From Caloranaerobacter sp050286925 (lineage in GTDB: Bacteria; Bacillota; Clostridia; Tissierellales; Thermohalobacteraceae), in NCBI RefSeq assembly GCF_050286925.1, contig NZ_JBFWFX010000005.1:111924-175923 (forward strand): a stretch of DNA of 64,000 nt. The letters run 5' to 3'. Position numbers and translations under genes: made by a program. The notes beneath the pieces are model-generated. The model was given only the letters and a program-made list of their open reading frames with translations, did not search any database and was not told the origin of the DNA. This document shows, in pieces, positions 53,995 to 62,357 of the stretch. Position 1 is the stretch's first letter. Each line of letters opens with the position of its first letter.

Positions 53995-55365
53995 ATGGGA
54001 CTTCTAAAAACAAATTATAAGGTTTATAGAAAAAGAAATAAGTATTTATATATATTTCCAGAGATACCTTATTGGCTTGTGGTCAATGAAAATGTAAAAA
54101 ATATTATTACTTTATTTAAAGAAAACAATCATTTAAAAGATGTTATCAATATGTATTATAAAAAATATGGTGGAGATTTTCAAAAAATAAATGAAACAGT
54201 TTATTCATTATATAATCGTTTAAAAGAACACCAGGTTCTAGAAGGGGTAGTAAAAAATAATTTGAAATGGGAAGGTATTATAGATTCAGCAGGTATTAGT
54301 CTTACTGAAGAATGTAATCTTAAATGTTTTTATTGTTATGCAGATGCAAATAAGTCAATAAATTCAAATAAAAAATATTTGGAATTTGAATTAATAAAAA
54401 AGTATTTAGATGGTGTGAAAAAGTTTGCAAGTGAAAATTGTTATATTCAAATTACTGGTGGAGAACCACTTTTGTTTAAAGATATTTTGTTTGATACAGT
54501 AAAATATATCAGAAAAATTCATTTACCTCATATAACAATAAATACTAATGGAATATTAGTTGATGATGAAGTAGCAAAATTCTTTGAAGATTATAATGTA
54601 GATAATGTTACAGTATCTTTGGATGGGGTTAATCCTTCTATACATGATAAGTATAGAGGTAAAAATAGCTTTGAAGAAGCTATAAAGGCCATTGAAACTC
54701 TAAAGAAGTACAAATTAAATATAACCGCCAGTATGACTGTTCACAAAGAGAATTTTGGGGTATTAAAAGACTTCATTAAATATTGTAGTAAAAATAAAAT
54801 AACAGCTTTTACTAACCCATTGTTTCCTGTTGGAAGAGGAGAATCTATGAAACATTTACATGTTCCACTGGATCGATTTTTTAATACTATAGCAGATTGG
54901 TATAAACAAGGAATATTTACTGCGGATGAGCTTGTTGGTACTTTTTTTGCTACAGTTATTATGCCACTTCGTGATTTACATACAAGGCATTATTGTGGAG
55001 CTGCATTATCAACAGTCTATTTAGATACGGATGGTAGTGTCTATCCATGTGCAAATACTTTAGGAAAAGATTTCTTTAGAGGTGGTAACATTCAAAATGA
55101 TGAATTTGAAGATATATGGACAAATTCCCCTAATTTTAAAAAGATACGTGAAAAAATATCTGTGGATGATATTAATCCTTGTACTAATTGTGATATAAAA
55201 TATATTTGTGGTGGATATTGTAGGGGAGTTACCTATCAAGTTACAAATAAAATTGATGTTCCCTTCATTTGGTGTAAAGAAATAAAAAAAGCTATTATTG
55301 ATGCAATGTGGACTATTGGAGAACATCCAGAAGTATACAAAGGAGTAAAAGATAAATTTGTATAG
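53995..55365 (+). CDS. Radical SAM/SPASM peptide maturase with N-terminal PqqD-like domain (second copy)
   Basis: A 456-residue paralogue of the first maturase. The N-terminal domain repeats YLYIFPEIPYWLV at the same position (residues 17-29), and the radical SAM cysteines C107, C111 and C114 (ECNLKCFYC) also coincide. QITGGEPLLFKD follows. SPASM cysteines are in HYCGAALS, VYPCANTL, CTNCDIKYICGGYCRG. ATG 53995 is preferred over ATG 53977 and 53986 from GAAAGG spacing and from alignment with its paralogue. Confidence 0.88.
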   Translation: MGLLKTNYKVYRKRNKYLYIFPEIPYWLVVNENVKNIITLFKENNHLKDVINMYYKKYGGDFQKINETVYSLYNRLKEHQVLEGVVKNNLKWEGIIDSAGISLTEECNLKCFYCYADANKSINSNKKYLEFELIKKYLDGVKKFASENCYIQITGGEPLLFKDILFDTVKYIRKIHLPHITINTNGILVDDEVAKFFEDYNVDNVTVSLDGVNPSIHDKYRGKNSFEEAIKAIETLKKYKLNITASMTVHKENFGVLKDFIKYCSKNKITAFTNPLFPVGRGESMKHLHVPLDRFFNTIADWYKQGIFTADELVGTFFATVIMPLRDLHTRHYCGAALSTVYLDTDGSVYPCANTLGKDFFRGGNIQNDEFEDIWTNSPNFKKIREKISVDDINPCTNCDIKYICGGYCRGVTYQVTNKIDVPFIWCKEIKKAIIDAMWTIGEHPEVYKGVKDKFV

Positions 55366-55393
55366 ATTTATTATAATTGAAAGGAGTTAGGTG

Positions 55394-55759
55394 ATGCTTG
55401 ATTATAAAGATATTACTGAAGAGTTATGTATTCTTTGTGGGGCTTGTTGTTCTATTTATATTCCCATAACTGGTGATGCAAGGTATATAAATTTTATTAA
55501 AGAAATTGGTTTACCTTACATAGAAGAAAATTCAAAAACCTTACGATTATATCTTGGACCATGTCCAAAGTTAAAAGAAATAAAGGAAGGTGACATTACA
55601 AAATATTACTGCACAATTTATCAAAATAGACCGCAATTATGTAGAGATTTTAATTGTGTAGCCTGGGCAAAAGTATCAAATAACTATGAAAATTCACAGT
55701 TAGTAAAAAAGGCTATAGAATCTAAGAAGTTATTAAAAAAATTAATTGAAAAGGAGTAA
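55394..55759 (+). CDS. YkgJ-family cysteine-cluster protein
   Basis: A 121-residue protein of the zinc- or iron-chelating YkgJ family. Cysteines occur as C12-x2-C15-x2-CC (CILCGACC), then GPCPKL, YYCTIYQNRPQLC and DFNC, the usual eight-cysteine pattern. Function of the family is not settled; a metal cluster is likely. Within this locus it may help the iron-sulfur enzymes, which is inference. ATG 55394 follows AAGGAGTTAGGTG; GTG 55391 is an alternative. Confidence 0.83.
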   Translation: MLDYKDITEELCILCGACCSIYIPITGDARYINFIKEIGLPYIEENSKTLRLYLGPCPKLKEIKEGDITKYYCTIYQNRPQLCRDFNCVAWAKVSNNYENSQLVKKAIESKKLLKKLIEKE

Positions 55760-55767
55760 TTATTTAT

Positions 55768-56340
55768 ATGAATATGTTACTTATTTCATTTAGTGGAAGA
55801 AAAAGTAATGGAAATTGTTCTAAGATATTAGATTTTATAAGTGAATATTTACAAGAAAAGAATATTGATGTTTCGAAAATTAGAATGGTAGATTTAGATA
55901 TAAGGCCGTGTGTTGATTGTGAATATGAGTGTTTTAATTCTTCTCCAAAATGTCCTAAAGATGACGATCTTTACTTTGTATATGAAAGTATAATGAAAAG
56001 CGATTATACAATAATGGTAATACCGGTATATAGTGCAGCTCCACCAGCGTTATATTTTGCATGGCGTGAACGTTCACAGATTATTTTTCAAACAGAAGAA
56101 ATCTATAAAAGATATGAAAAAGTGAAGAAGGCTTATATTATTATCGGTAATAAAGAAGCAGGTGGGGATGATGCAGTAAATATAATTAAAAATTATCATA
56201 CTAATACTCAAAAAAACATTAATATTCTTCTGCTACAAAGTAGCAAATACGGTCAAAAGTCAGTTGAAGGTAATTTAATAAATGTACCCCAGGTTCAATT
56301 TGATTTAACGGATTTTGTAGATAATTTAATAAATAGTTAA
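55768..56340 (+). CDS. Iron-sulfur flavoprotein (NADPH:FMN reductase fold)
   Basis: A 190-residue flavodoxin-like protein. SFSGRKSNGNCSKI is the FMN phosphate loop, and C48-x2-C51-x3-C55-x6-C62 (RPCVDCEYEC ... KCPKDDDL) is the compact cluster motif of iron-sulfur flavoproteins. It is probably a low-potential electron carrier and could reduce the radical SAM clusters of the neighbouring maturases; this is inferred from position. The gene ends the island before a GC-rich terminator. Confidence 0.85.
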   Translation: MNMLLISFSGRKSNGNCSKILDFISEYLQEKNIDVSKIRMVDLDIRPCVDCEYECFNSSPKCPKDDDLYFVYESIMKSDYTIMVIPVYSAAPPALYFAWRERSQIIFQTEEIYKRYEKVKKAYIIIGNKEAGGDDAVNIIKNYHTNTQKNINILLLQSSKYGQKSVEGNLINVPQVQFDLTDFVDNLINS

Positions 56341-56411
56341 GCATAAAAAATTACATATTCATTTTGCCAGATTGGAGTTTAAAGCACAAATTTATTTATA
56401 GACTCAAAGCG

Positions 56412-56436
56412 GGTCCCGCAAAGCGGGACCATTTTT
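56412..56436 (+). terminator. Rho-independent terminator at the end of the peptide locus
   Basis: Perfect GC-rich stem GGTCCCGC / GCGGGACC with loop AAA (56412-56430), then ATTTTTC. It closes the accessory operon. The remaining 150 bases up to the next gene are AT-rich and hold nothing that I recognise. Confidence 0.92.
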
Positions 56437-56587
56437 CTATTCAATGAACTCTTCAAATGATATATCAGATACTTTATTTTTTTTAAAATTTTTATCTTTT
56501 GATAACCTCTTTTCTTATTTGAATAACTTATTTATCTGCTGGATAACCTAATTATAAATAATATAAATAATAGAAAGGAGGTATTTG

Positions 56588-57745
56588 ATGTATATAAAAA
56601 AAATATTTTCAGTGATAGTTATGTTTATATTAATATTTAACTCTTTAATGTGTTTTGCAGATTCTAATTTTGATATTCAAGCAAAGTCTGCAATCTTAAT
56701 AGATGCACTATCGGGTAAAGTTATTTATGAAAAAAATCCTCATGAAAAATTAGCCCCTGCAAGTATAACTAAAATTATGGTTCTTTTGCTTGCTATGGAA
56801 GCTTTAGAATCAAATAAAATAAAACTAGATGATAAAGTAGTGATAAGTTCTAATGCATCGAGTATGGGTGGAAGTCAGATTTATTTAGAAGAAGGAGAAC
56901 AGCAGACAGTTGAGGATTTAATAAAGTCAATTTGTCTCCGTTCTGCTAATGATGCGGCTGTAGCATTAGGGGAATATATAGCAGGAAGTGAAGAAATTTT
57001 TATAGAAATGATGAATAATAAAGCAAAAGAATTAGGTATGGAAGATACGAGTTTCAAGAATATTACGGGATTAGATGAAGAAGGACATTATACTTCTGCC
57101 TATGATGTTAGCATAATGTCTAAAGAGTTGTTAAAACATAAAAAAATACATCAATGGTTGACTTTATGGATGAGTTCGATAAAAGTAGGTAAAGAAAAAG
57201 ATGTTATACAGAATTTAGTAAACACTAATAGATTAATACATGATTATAAAGGTGCTAATGGAATTAAAACTGGATTTACTAGAAAAGCGGGATATTGTTT
57301 ATCAGCTTCAGCTACAAGGGGAAATTTGACATTAATTAGTGTAGTAATGGGTTGTAAGAATTCGAGCATTAGGTTTAAAGAATCTAAAAAGTTGTTAGAC
57401 TATGGATTTGCAAATTATCAATCAATTCTTTTAGCTAAAAAGAATACTGTAGTGAAAAAAATACCTATTCAAAAAGGTAAAATTGAAAGAGTAGAAGTCA
57501 TAGTAGAAGATGATTTAAACTATCTAGTTAAAAAAGGAAGTTCAATAGATATAAAAAAAGAGATTGTTTTACCAAGTTATATTAGTGCTCCAATTTCAAA
57601 GAATAGTAAAATTGGAGAAATAATTTATAGGGTAGGGGAAAAGGAGATTGGTAGAGTAAATTTAATTGTTAAGGAAGATATAAATAAAGCTTCTGTTAAA
57701 GATTCAATAAGGAAGATATTTAGAACAATGCTAGGTACTATATAA
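56588..57745 (+). CDS. dacF: D-alanyl-D-alanine carboxypeptidase (DacF type, first copy)
   Basis: A secreted penicillin-binding protein that trims the terminal D-Ala from peptidoglycan stem peptides. Signal peptide 1-24 (ending MCFADS), then the S11 peptidase domain with S59-ITK62, S119-AN121 and KTG in GIKTGFT, followed by a C-terminal beta domain (about 270-365) and a basic tail that may contact the membrane. 385 residues. ATG 56588 after AAGGAGGT. Its usual neighbour is the pdp/punA group, now separated by the island. Confidence 0.94.
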   Translation: MYIKKIFSVIVMFILIFNSLMCFADSNFDIQAKSAILIDALSGKVIYEKNPHEKLAPASITKIMVLLLAMEALESNKIKLDDKVVISSNASSMGGSQIYLEEGEQQTVEDLIKSICLRSANDAAVALGEYIAGSEEIFIEMMNNKAKELGMEDTSFKNITGLDEEGHYTSAYDVSIMSKELLKHKKIHQWLTLWMSSIKVGKEKDVIQNLVNTNRLIHDYKGANGIKTGFTRKAGYCLSASATRGNLTLISVVMGCKNSSIRFKESKKLLDYGFANYQSILLAKKNTVVKKIPIQKGKIERVEVIVEDDLNYLVKKGSSIDIKKEIVLPSYISAPISKNSKIGEIIYRVGEKEIGRVNLIVKEDINKASVKDSIRKIFRTMLGTI

Positions 57746-57761
57746 AAATTTTAAATTTTGA

Positions 57762-57823
57762 ATGCTAGATATATTTTGATTTATTTTTAAAATGGTTGTA
57801 AAATATATCTAGCATGTTTTTTT
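57762..57823 (+). terminator. Rho-independent terminator after dacF
   Basis: A 16-bp perfect stem (57762-57777 with 57800-57815), 22-base loop, then GTTTTTTTT. Confidence 0.9.
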
Positions 57824-57834
57824 AAGGTGATTAT

Positions 57835-59160
57835 ATGAAATTAAAAATCTATAAGAAAGAATTAAAGCAATATACAATAAATCATGAAATTAAAAATATA
57901 TTGTTTATTGCAAGTGAAATATCCAAAAAATATGACAAAGAAGTTTATTTAGTAGGTGGACAAGTTCGAGATATTGTGCTTGGAAACGAAAGCAATGATT
58001 TAGATTTTGTAGTAATAGAAGATGCTATGGATTTTTTAGAGAAATTACATGATAGAATAGGTGGAGAAATAAAATATTATAAAAATTTTCTGTCAGGTTC
58101 AATAGAACTGGAAAATGGAATTAATATAGATGTAACAACAGCAAGAAAAGAAATTTATGAAAAACCCGGTATGTTACCTATTGTTTTTAAGGGGAATTTA
58201 TTAGAAGATGTAAAAAGAAGAGATTTTACAATTAATTGTTTATTAGCAGACATAAAAAAATTACCCGATTTAGAAATATTAGATTTTGTTGATGGGGTAA
58301 GAGATTTAAATAACAAAAAAATTAGAATATTACACGAGAAAAGTTTTATAGATGATCCTACAAGAATGATTAGAGCTATAAGGTTTGCTTATAAACTGGG
58401 ATTTGAAATTGAAAAAGATACTAAAAAATTATTATTTGATTCAGTTGAAAAAGGATACGTTAGATTTGTTAGTGAAGATAGAATTTTTCGAGAAATAGTA
58501 AAAATTCTATCAACAAATAAGAAATACGTAGGTATTCGTATGTTATATGAATATAATTTATTTCAAAATACATTTTTATCAAATTATATTGATGAAAAAA
58601 CTATAGAGTACTTTAGAATAATTGAAAATGAATTGTCTTTAATTTGCAATCTTTATAATATTACGAGTGAAAGCATGGATGTAATTAACTTATTAGTGCT
58701 ATTTCATAATGCAGATTTAAATTATTTGCTAGAATTATTTAACAAATTAAATATATCAAGGAAAATTAAGAAAGTAATAATAAATATTAAAAATAATTAC
58801 AACCATATTGATAAACTTATTAATAGAGATAAAATTTCTAGTGTAACAATTTATAAAATTATTGATTTAGTTAATATAGAGGGATTAATGTATTTTGCCA
58901 TAATAAATTTTGACAATAATATCTTTATTGAGGAATTAATAAAATATAGTGAAATTTATAATAAAATGAAATTGTTTGTATCAGGTGAAAATATTAAAAA
59001 GTATAATTTAAAACCAGGTCCAATATATAAACAAATTAAGGATGAATTGATATTTAATATAATTACCAAAAAAGCATATAAAGAGGAAGAACAATTAGAG
59101 ATATTGAATGAAATTATTAAAAAAAGTAAAAGGTGGCATGAAAATGACAATAATCAGTGA
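57835..59160 (+). CDS. cca: CCA-adding tRNA nucleotidyltransferase
   Basis: Adds or repairs the 3' CCA end of tRNAs. Class II nucleotidyltransferase of 441 residues: YLVGGQVRDIVLG, the metal-binding DLDFVV, RRDFTINCLL, and DDPTRMIRAIRFAYKLGF are complete. The C-terminal half is helical with no HD motif. CCA-adding and A-adding enzymes cannot be told apart with certainty by eye. It starts just after the dacF terminator and overlaps the next gene by 17 bases. Confidence 0.9.
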   Translation: MKLKIYKKELKQYTINHEIKNILFIASEISKKYDKEVYLVGGQVRDIVLGNESNDLDFVVIEDAMDFLEKLHDRIGGEIKYYKNFLSGSIELENGINIDVTTARKEIYEKPGMLPIVFKGNLLEDVKRRDFTINCLLADIKKLPDLEILDFVDGVRDLNNKKIRILHEKSFIDDPTRMIRAIRFAYKLGFEIEKDTKKLLFDSVEKGYVRFVSEDRIFREIVKILSTNKKYVGIRMLYEYNLFQNTFLSNYIDEKTIEYFRIIENELSLICNLYNITSESMDVINLLVLFHNADLNYLLELFNKLNISRKIKKVIINIKNNYNHIDKLINRDKISSVTIYKIIDLVNIEGLMYFAIINFDNNIFIEELIKYSEIYNKMKLFVSGENIKKYNLKPGPIYKQIKDELIFNIITKKAYKEEEQLEILNEIIKKSKRWHENDNNQ

Positions 59161-59764
59161 TTTATGGGCTACTTTAATATATAAAATTTATTTAGTACCG
59201 GCTCTATTAATCTCTATTACTTTACATGAATTAGCACATGGCTATGTTGCTTATTTATTAGGGGATAATACAGCAAAAATGAGTAAGAGACTTACTCTTA
59301 ATCCTATCCATCATATAGATTTTATTGGATTTATATTACTCTTAACAGTTGGATTTGGATGGGCAAAACCTGTACCTATTAATCCAAATAATTTTAAAAA
59401 TGAAAAAAGAGGTATTTTTATTGTTTCTATTGCAGGACCTTTATCTAATCTGTTTTTTACTATCATTTTAGCTATTTTACTTACTAGAGGGATAATATTA
59501 AATAATGTAATATATCAATATCTAAATATATTAATGTGGTATAATGTGGTGTTAGGTATGTTTAATTTGTTGCCAATACCACCTTTAGATGGATCAAAGA
59601 TATTATATAGTATTCTTCCTGATAAATTGGGCTCATTTTTGATAAAATATGAGAATTATTCATACTTTATATTGATATTTTTATTATTAACCGATACAAT
59701 TGATAATGTGTTAAATCTCTTAGTAAACTTTTGGTTTAACTTATTAAATATTATTATATTTTGA
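59144..59764 (+). CDS. Site-2 protease family membrane metallopeptidase (M50)
   Basis: A 206-residue membrane protein with the zinc motif TLHELAHGY near residue 27 in the second membrane helix and the third ligand in NLLPIPPLDGSK near 140, as in short rhomboid-like M50 proteins (YwhC type). It has about five to six helices. Substrates are unknown. ATG 59144 is eight bases after AAAGGTGG; ATG 59138 is too close. Position before scpA and scpB is usual in Clostridia. Confidence 0.92.
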   Translation: MTIISDLWATLIYKIYLVPALLISITLHELAHGYVAYLLGDNTAKMSKRLTLNPIHHIDFIGFILLLTVGFGWAKPVPINPNNFKNEKRGIFIVSIAGPLSNLFFTIILAILLTRGIILNNVIYQYLNILMWYNVVLGMFNLLPIPPLDGSKILYSILPDKLGSFLIKYENYSYFILIFLLLTDTIDNVLNLLVNFWFNLLNIIIF

Positions 59765-59792
59765 AAGAACAAAATTTATGGGAGTTTTTGCT

Positions 59793-60527
59793 ATGAAATA
59801 TAATGTAGTGCTAGAAATTTTTGAAGGGCCTTTGGATTTGTTATTACATTTAATAGATAAAAACGAAGTGGATATAAAAGACATTCCAATATCAAAAATA
59901 ACTGAACAGTACTTAGAATATCTAGAGAAAATGAAAGATTTAGATCTTGAGATAACAAGTGAATTTTTGTTAATGGCAGCAACGTTACTAGAAATTAAGT
60001 CTAAAATGCTTTTACCTAGAAAAAAAGATGAAGGTAAGCAACTTGAAATTGAAGAGATAGATCCTAGAGAAGATTTAGTAAAGAAGTTAATTGATTATAA
60101 AAGATTTAAAGAGGCTGCAATTAAATTAAAAGAAAAAGAAGAACTGCAAAGAAAACTTTTTTTTAAACCTAGAGAAGAGATAGATTTAGATATACGAAAT
60201 GAAAAGCTAGAATTAGAAAATGTAAAAATTGAGGACTTATTTAAGATTTTTTGTAATATAATAAAAAGAAATAATATAGGAACAAAGAAAATTAAAATAC
60301 ATGAAATAAAAAGAGATGAAATTTCAATAGAAGAGAGTATGAAAAGGATAGAAAAGATATTAAATGAAAAAAGAACAATTACTTTTTCAGAGCTATTTGA
60401 TGAAAATTCGTCTAGAATATATATAGTTGTTACATTTCTTTCTCTCCTTGAACTTATGAAGTTAAAGGTTATTGCTATTAAACAAGAAAAAAATTTTGGA
60501 AATATATATATAACATTAAAGTGTTAA
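59793..60527 (+). CDS. scpA: Segregation and condensation protein A
   Basis: The kleisin subunit that bridges SMC heads in the bacterial condensin. The N-terminal FEGPLDLLLHLIDKNEVDI is the SMC neck-binding signature, and TFSELFDENSSR plus LSLLELMKLKVI form the C-terminal winged helix. Length 244 residues. ATG 59793 is preferred over ATG 59778 because the GGGAG ribosome site lies between them. scpB follows. Confidence 0.96.
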   Translation: MKYNVVLEIFEGPLDLLLHLIDKNEVDIKDIPISKITEQYLEYLEKMKDLDLEITSEFLLMAATLLEIKSKMLLPRKKDEGKQLEIEEIDPREDLVKKLIDYKRFKEAAIKLKEKEELQRKLFFKPREEIDLDIRNEKLELENVKIEDLFKIFCNIIKRNNIGTKKIKIHEIKRDEISIEESMKRIEKILNEKRTITFSELFDENSSRIYIVVTFLSLLELMKLKVIAIKQEKNFGNIYITLKC

Positions 60528-60555
60528 AGCATTTGTAAATTCAAGGAGGTTAATG

Positions 60556-61095
60556 ATGGACAAAAGAGAAATAAAATCTATTATTGAAGCTTTATTATTT
60601 ACATGGGGTGATCCTCTTTCACTTAAAGATATTGCTTCTATTATTGGCATTTCAAAAGAAGATGCACATAATATAATAAATGAAATGATAGAGGAATTTA
60701 ATTATAATAGAAGGGGTATACAAATAATTCAATTTAACGATAAATATCAATTAAGTACAAGGCCAGAACATCATGAATGGATTTCTAAGCTTTATACACC
60801 TAAAACGAGTAAAGGTTTATCAAATGCAGCTTTAGAAACTCTTTCTATTATAGCTTATAAACAACCTATTACAAAGACAGAGATAGAAGCTATACGTGGA
60901 GTTAAGTGTGATAAAGCACTTAATACTTTAATTGAGAAGAAACTTATAAAAGAAGTAGGGAGATTAGAAAAAACAGGTAGACCGATTCTATACGGTACAA
61001 CAGATGAATTTTTATTGCAATTTGGGTTAAAGTCTATTGATGAATTACCAAAATTAAAAGATCTAACAGAAATAGATTTAGAAAATATTGAATAG
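60556..61095 (+). CDS. scpB: Segregation and condensation protein B
   Basis: Dimeric winged-helix partner of ScpA in the SMC complex. IIEALLFTWGDPLSLKDIA and SNAALETLSIIAYKQPITKTEIE (core ETLSIIAYKQPIT) are characteristic, with GRPILYGTTDEFLLQFGL at the C-terminal domain. 179 residues. Two consecutive ATG codons at 60553 and 60556 follow AAGGAGGT. Confidence 0.96.
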   Translation: MDKREIKSIIEALLFTWGDPLSLKDIASIIGISKEDAHNIINEMIEEFNYNRRGIQIIQFNDKYQLSTRPEHHEWISKLYTPKTSKGLSNAALETLSIIAYKQPITKTEIEAIRGVKCDKALNTLIEKKLIKEVGRLEKTGRPILYGTTDEFLLQFGLKSIDELPKLKDLTEIDLENIE

Positions 61096-61115
61096 TATGT
61101 TTGTATAAAAGAATT

Positions 61116-61143
61116 CTTCGGACATTGAGTCCGAAGTTTTTTT
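61116..61143 (+). terminator. Rho-independent terminator after scpB
   Basis: Stem CTTCGGAC / GTCCGAAG with loop ATTGA, then seven T. It ends the cca-scpB unit. Confidence 0.93.
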
Positions 61144-61246
61144 GTATGTAGAAACAATTAATCTTTTTAAGCTATAAAAATTAATAGATTTTTCTAAATT
61201 GGAAAAAATAGTAGTAGAGGTTCAATTTACATTAAGAGGTGAAATA

Positions 61247-61867
61247 GTGAAAGTATTATTAATTTTTATTCTTTTAATCTTAATTTTATTATATGCACCA
61301 ATAAGTATAGAAATAGAATTTTATAGAAAGAATAATAATAATGATTTAGAGATAAAAATAATATCTATATATGGAATATCTAAAATGCAAATAAACATTC
61401 CGATGGTTAAACTTATTAATTATAATAGAAAATTAGCTTTGAGGATTAAAAACAAAATAGAAATTGGTCAAAATGAAAAAGATATATTTGTTGATAAAAA
61501 TATAATAACATATAAACAAGTTATTAATATTTATAAAAACTTTACAAAAAAAAGAAAATATATAAAAGAATTGAGTAATTATATAATTGAAAATTTAGAA
61601 ATAGAAAAAATCGTTTGGATTAGTAATATTGGAACATCAGATGCTTTTATGTCTGCAATTACTTCTGGTATATTATTACAAATCAAATCATTTGTTTTAT
61701 TATATCTATTAAATAAAAAAGAAGTTAAAAAAATAGATTTTGCAGTTCATCCTTTATATAAGTCTAACAAATTCGATATGATATTTGACTGTATAATTAA
61801 GGTTAAGTTAGTACATATTATTATTGCAGGAATAAAGGGATTCAAGTATTTAAAGGTGGTGAATTAA
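61247..61867 (+). CDS. DUF2953 membrane protein
   Basis: A 206-residue protein with an N-terminal membrane helix (about 2-18, LLIFILLILILLYAPI), a basic cytoplasmic or external domain, and a second hydrophobic segment near residues 140-160. The segment WISNIGTSDAFMSAITSG is typical of DUF2953 proteins (YtfI-like), which are encoded next to ytfJ in spore formers. Function unknown. GTG 61247 follows AAGAGGTGA; an upstream extension would lack a ribosome site. Confidence 0.82.
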   Translation: MKVLLIFILLILILLYAPISIEIEFYRKNNNNDLEIKIISIYGISKMQINIPMVKLINYNRKLALRIKNKIEIGQNEKDIFVDKNIITYKQVINIYKNFTKKRKYIKELSNYIIENLEIEKIVWISNIGTSDAFMSAITSGILLQIKSFVLLYLLNKKEVKKIDFAVHPLYKSNKFDMIFDCIIKVKLVHIIIAGIKGFKYLKVVN

Positions 61868-62302
61868 ATGTCAGAACATCCAATTGAAGGTTTAATGAAA
61901 ACAACAATGGAAAGTTTAAAAGAAATAGTTGATGTTAATACAATTGTTGGGGATCCTGTTGAATCTCCGGACGGTGCTGTGATTATTCCAATTTCTAAGA
62001 TTTCTGTAGGTTTTACTTCTGGTGGTGGAGAATATAAACTAGGTAAATATAAAAATGGTAAAGATGATAAATCTGATTATGATAAGTTACCATTTATGGG
62101 AGGTTCAGGTGCAGGAGTTTCTGTTCAGCCGGTTGCTTTTATTGTAGTTGGTAATGGGCAAATTAAACTTTTATCTGTAGACCAGGGAGTTAATACATTA
62201 AATAGTTTATTAGAGTTTATACCTAAAATAACAGAAAGTTTGCAAAGTATTATAAAGAGCAAGGATAAACATAAAAATTCTGAGGAGAGTACGAAAGAGT
62301 AG
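61868..62302 (+). CDS. ytfJ: GerW/YtfJ-family sporulation protein
   Basis: A 144-residue protein of the GerW family, required for normal spore germination responses in B. subtilis. PVESPDGAVIIPISKISVGF and the Gly-rich FMGGSGAGVSVQPVAFIVV region are the family signature (cores GAVIIPISKISVGF, GGSGAGVSV). ATG follows AAAGGTGGTGA, directly after the DUF2953 stop, so both are one unit. Confidence 0.94.
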   Translation: MSEHPIEGLMKTTMESLKEIVDVNTIVGDPVESPDGAVIIPISKISVGFTSGGGEYKLGKYKNGKDDKSDYDKLPFMGGSGAGVSVQPVAFIVVGNGQIKLLSVDQGVNTLNSLLEFIPKITESLQSIIKSKDKHKNSEESTKE

Positions 62303-62318
62303 AGATTATCTCTACTCT
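62296..62318 (+). terminator. Hairpin after ytfJ
   Basis: Perfect 10-bp stem AGAGTAGAGA / TCTCTACTCT with loop TTA overlapping the ytfJ stop. The tail ATTATGC is poor in T, so it may be a weak terminator or an mRNA-stabilising hairpin. Confidence 0.65.
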
Positions 62319-62357
62319 ATTATGCTTTATAAATAGAAGATAAGTGGAGTGGTTTGG

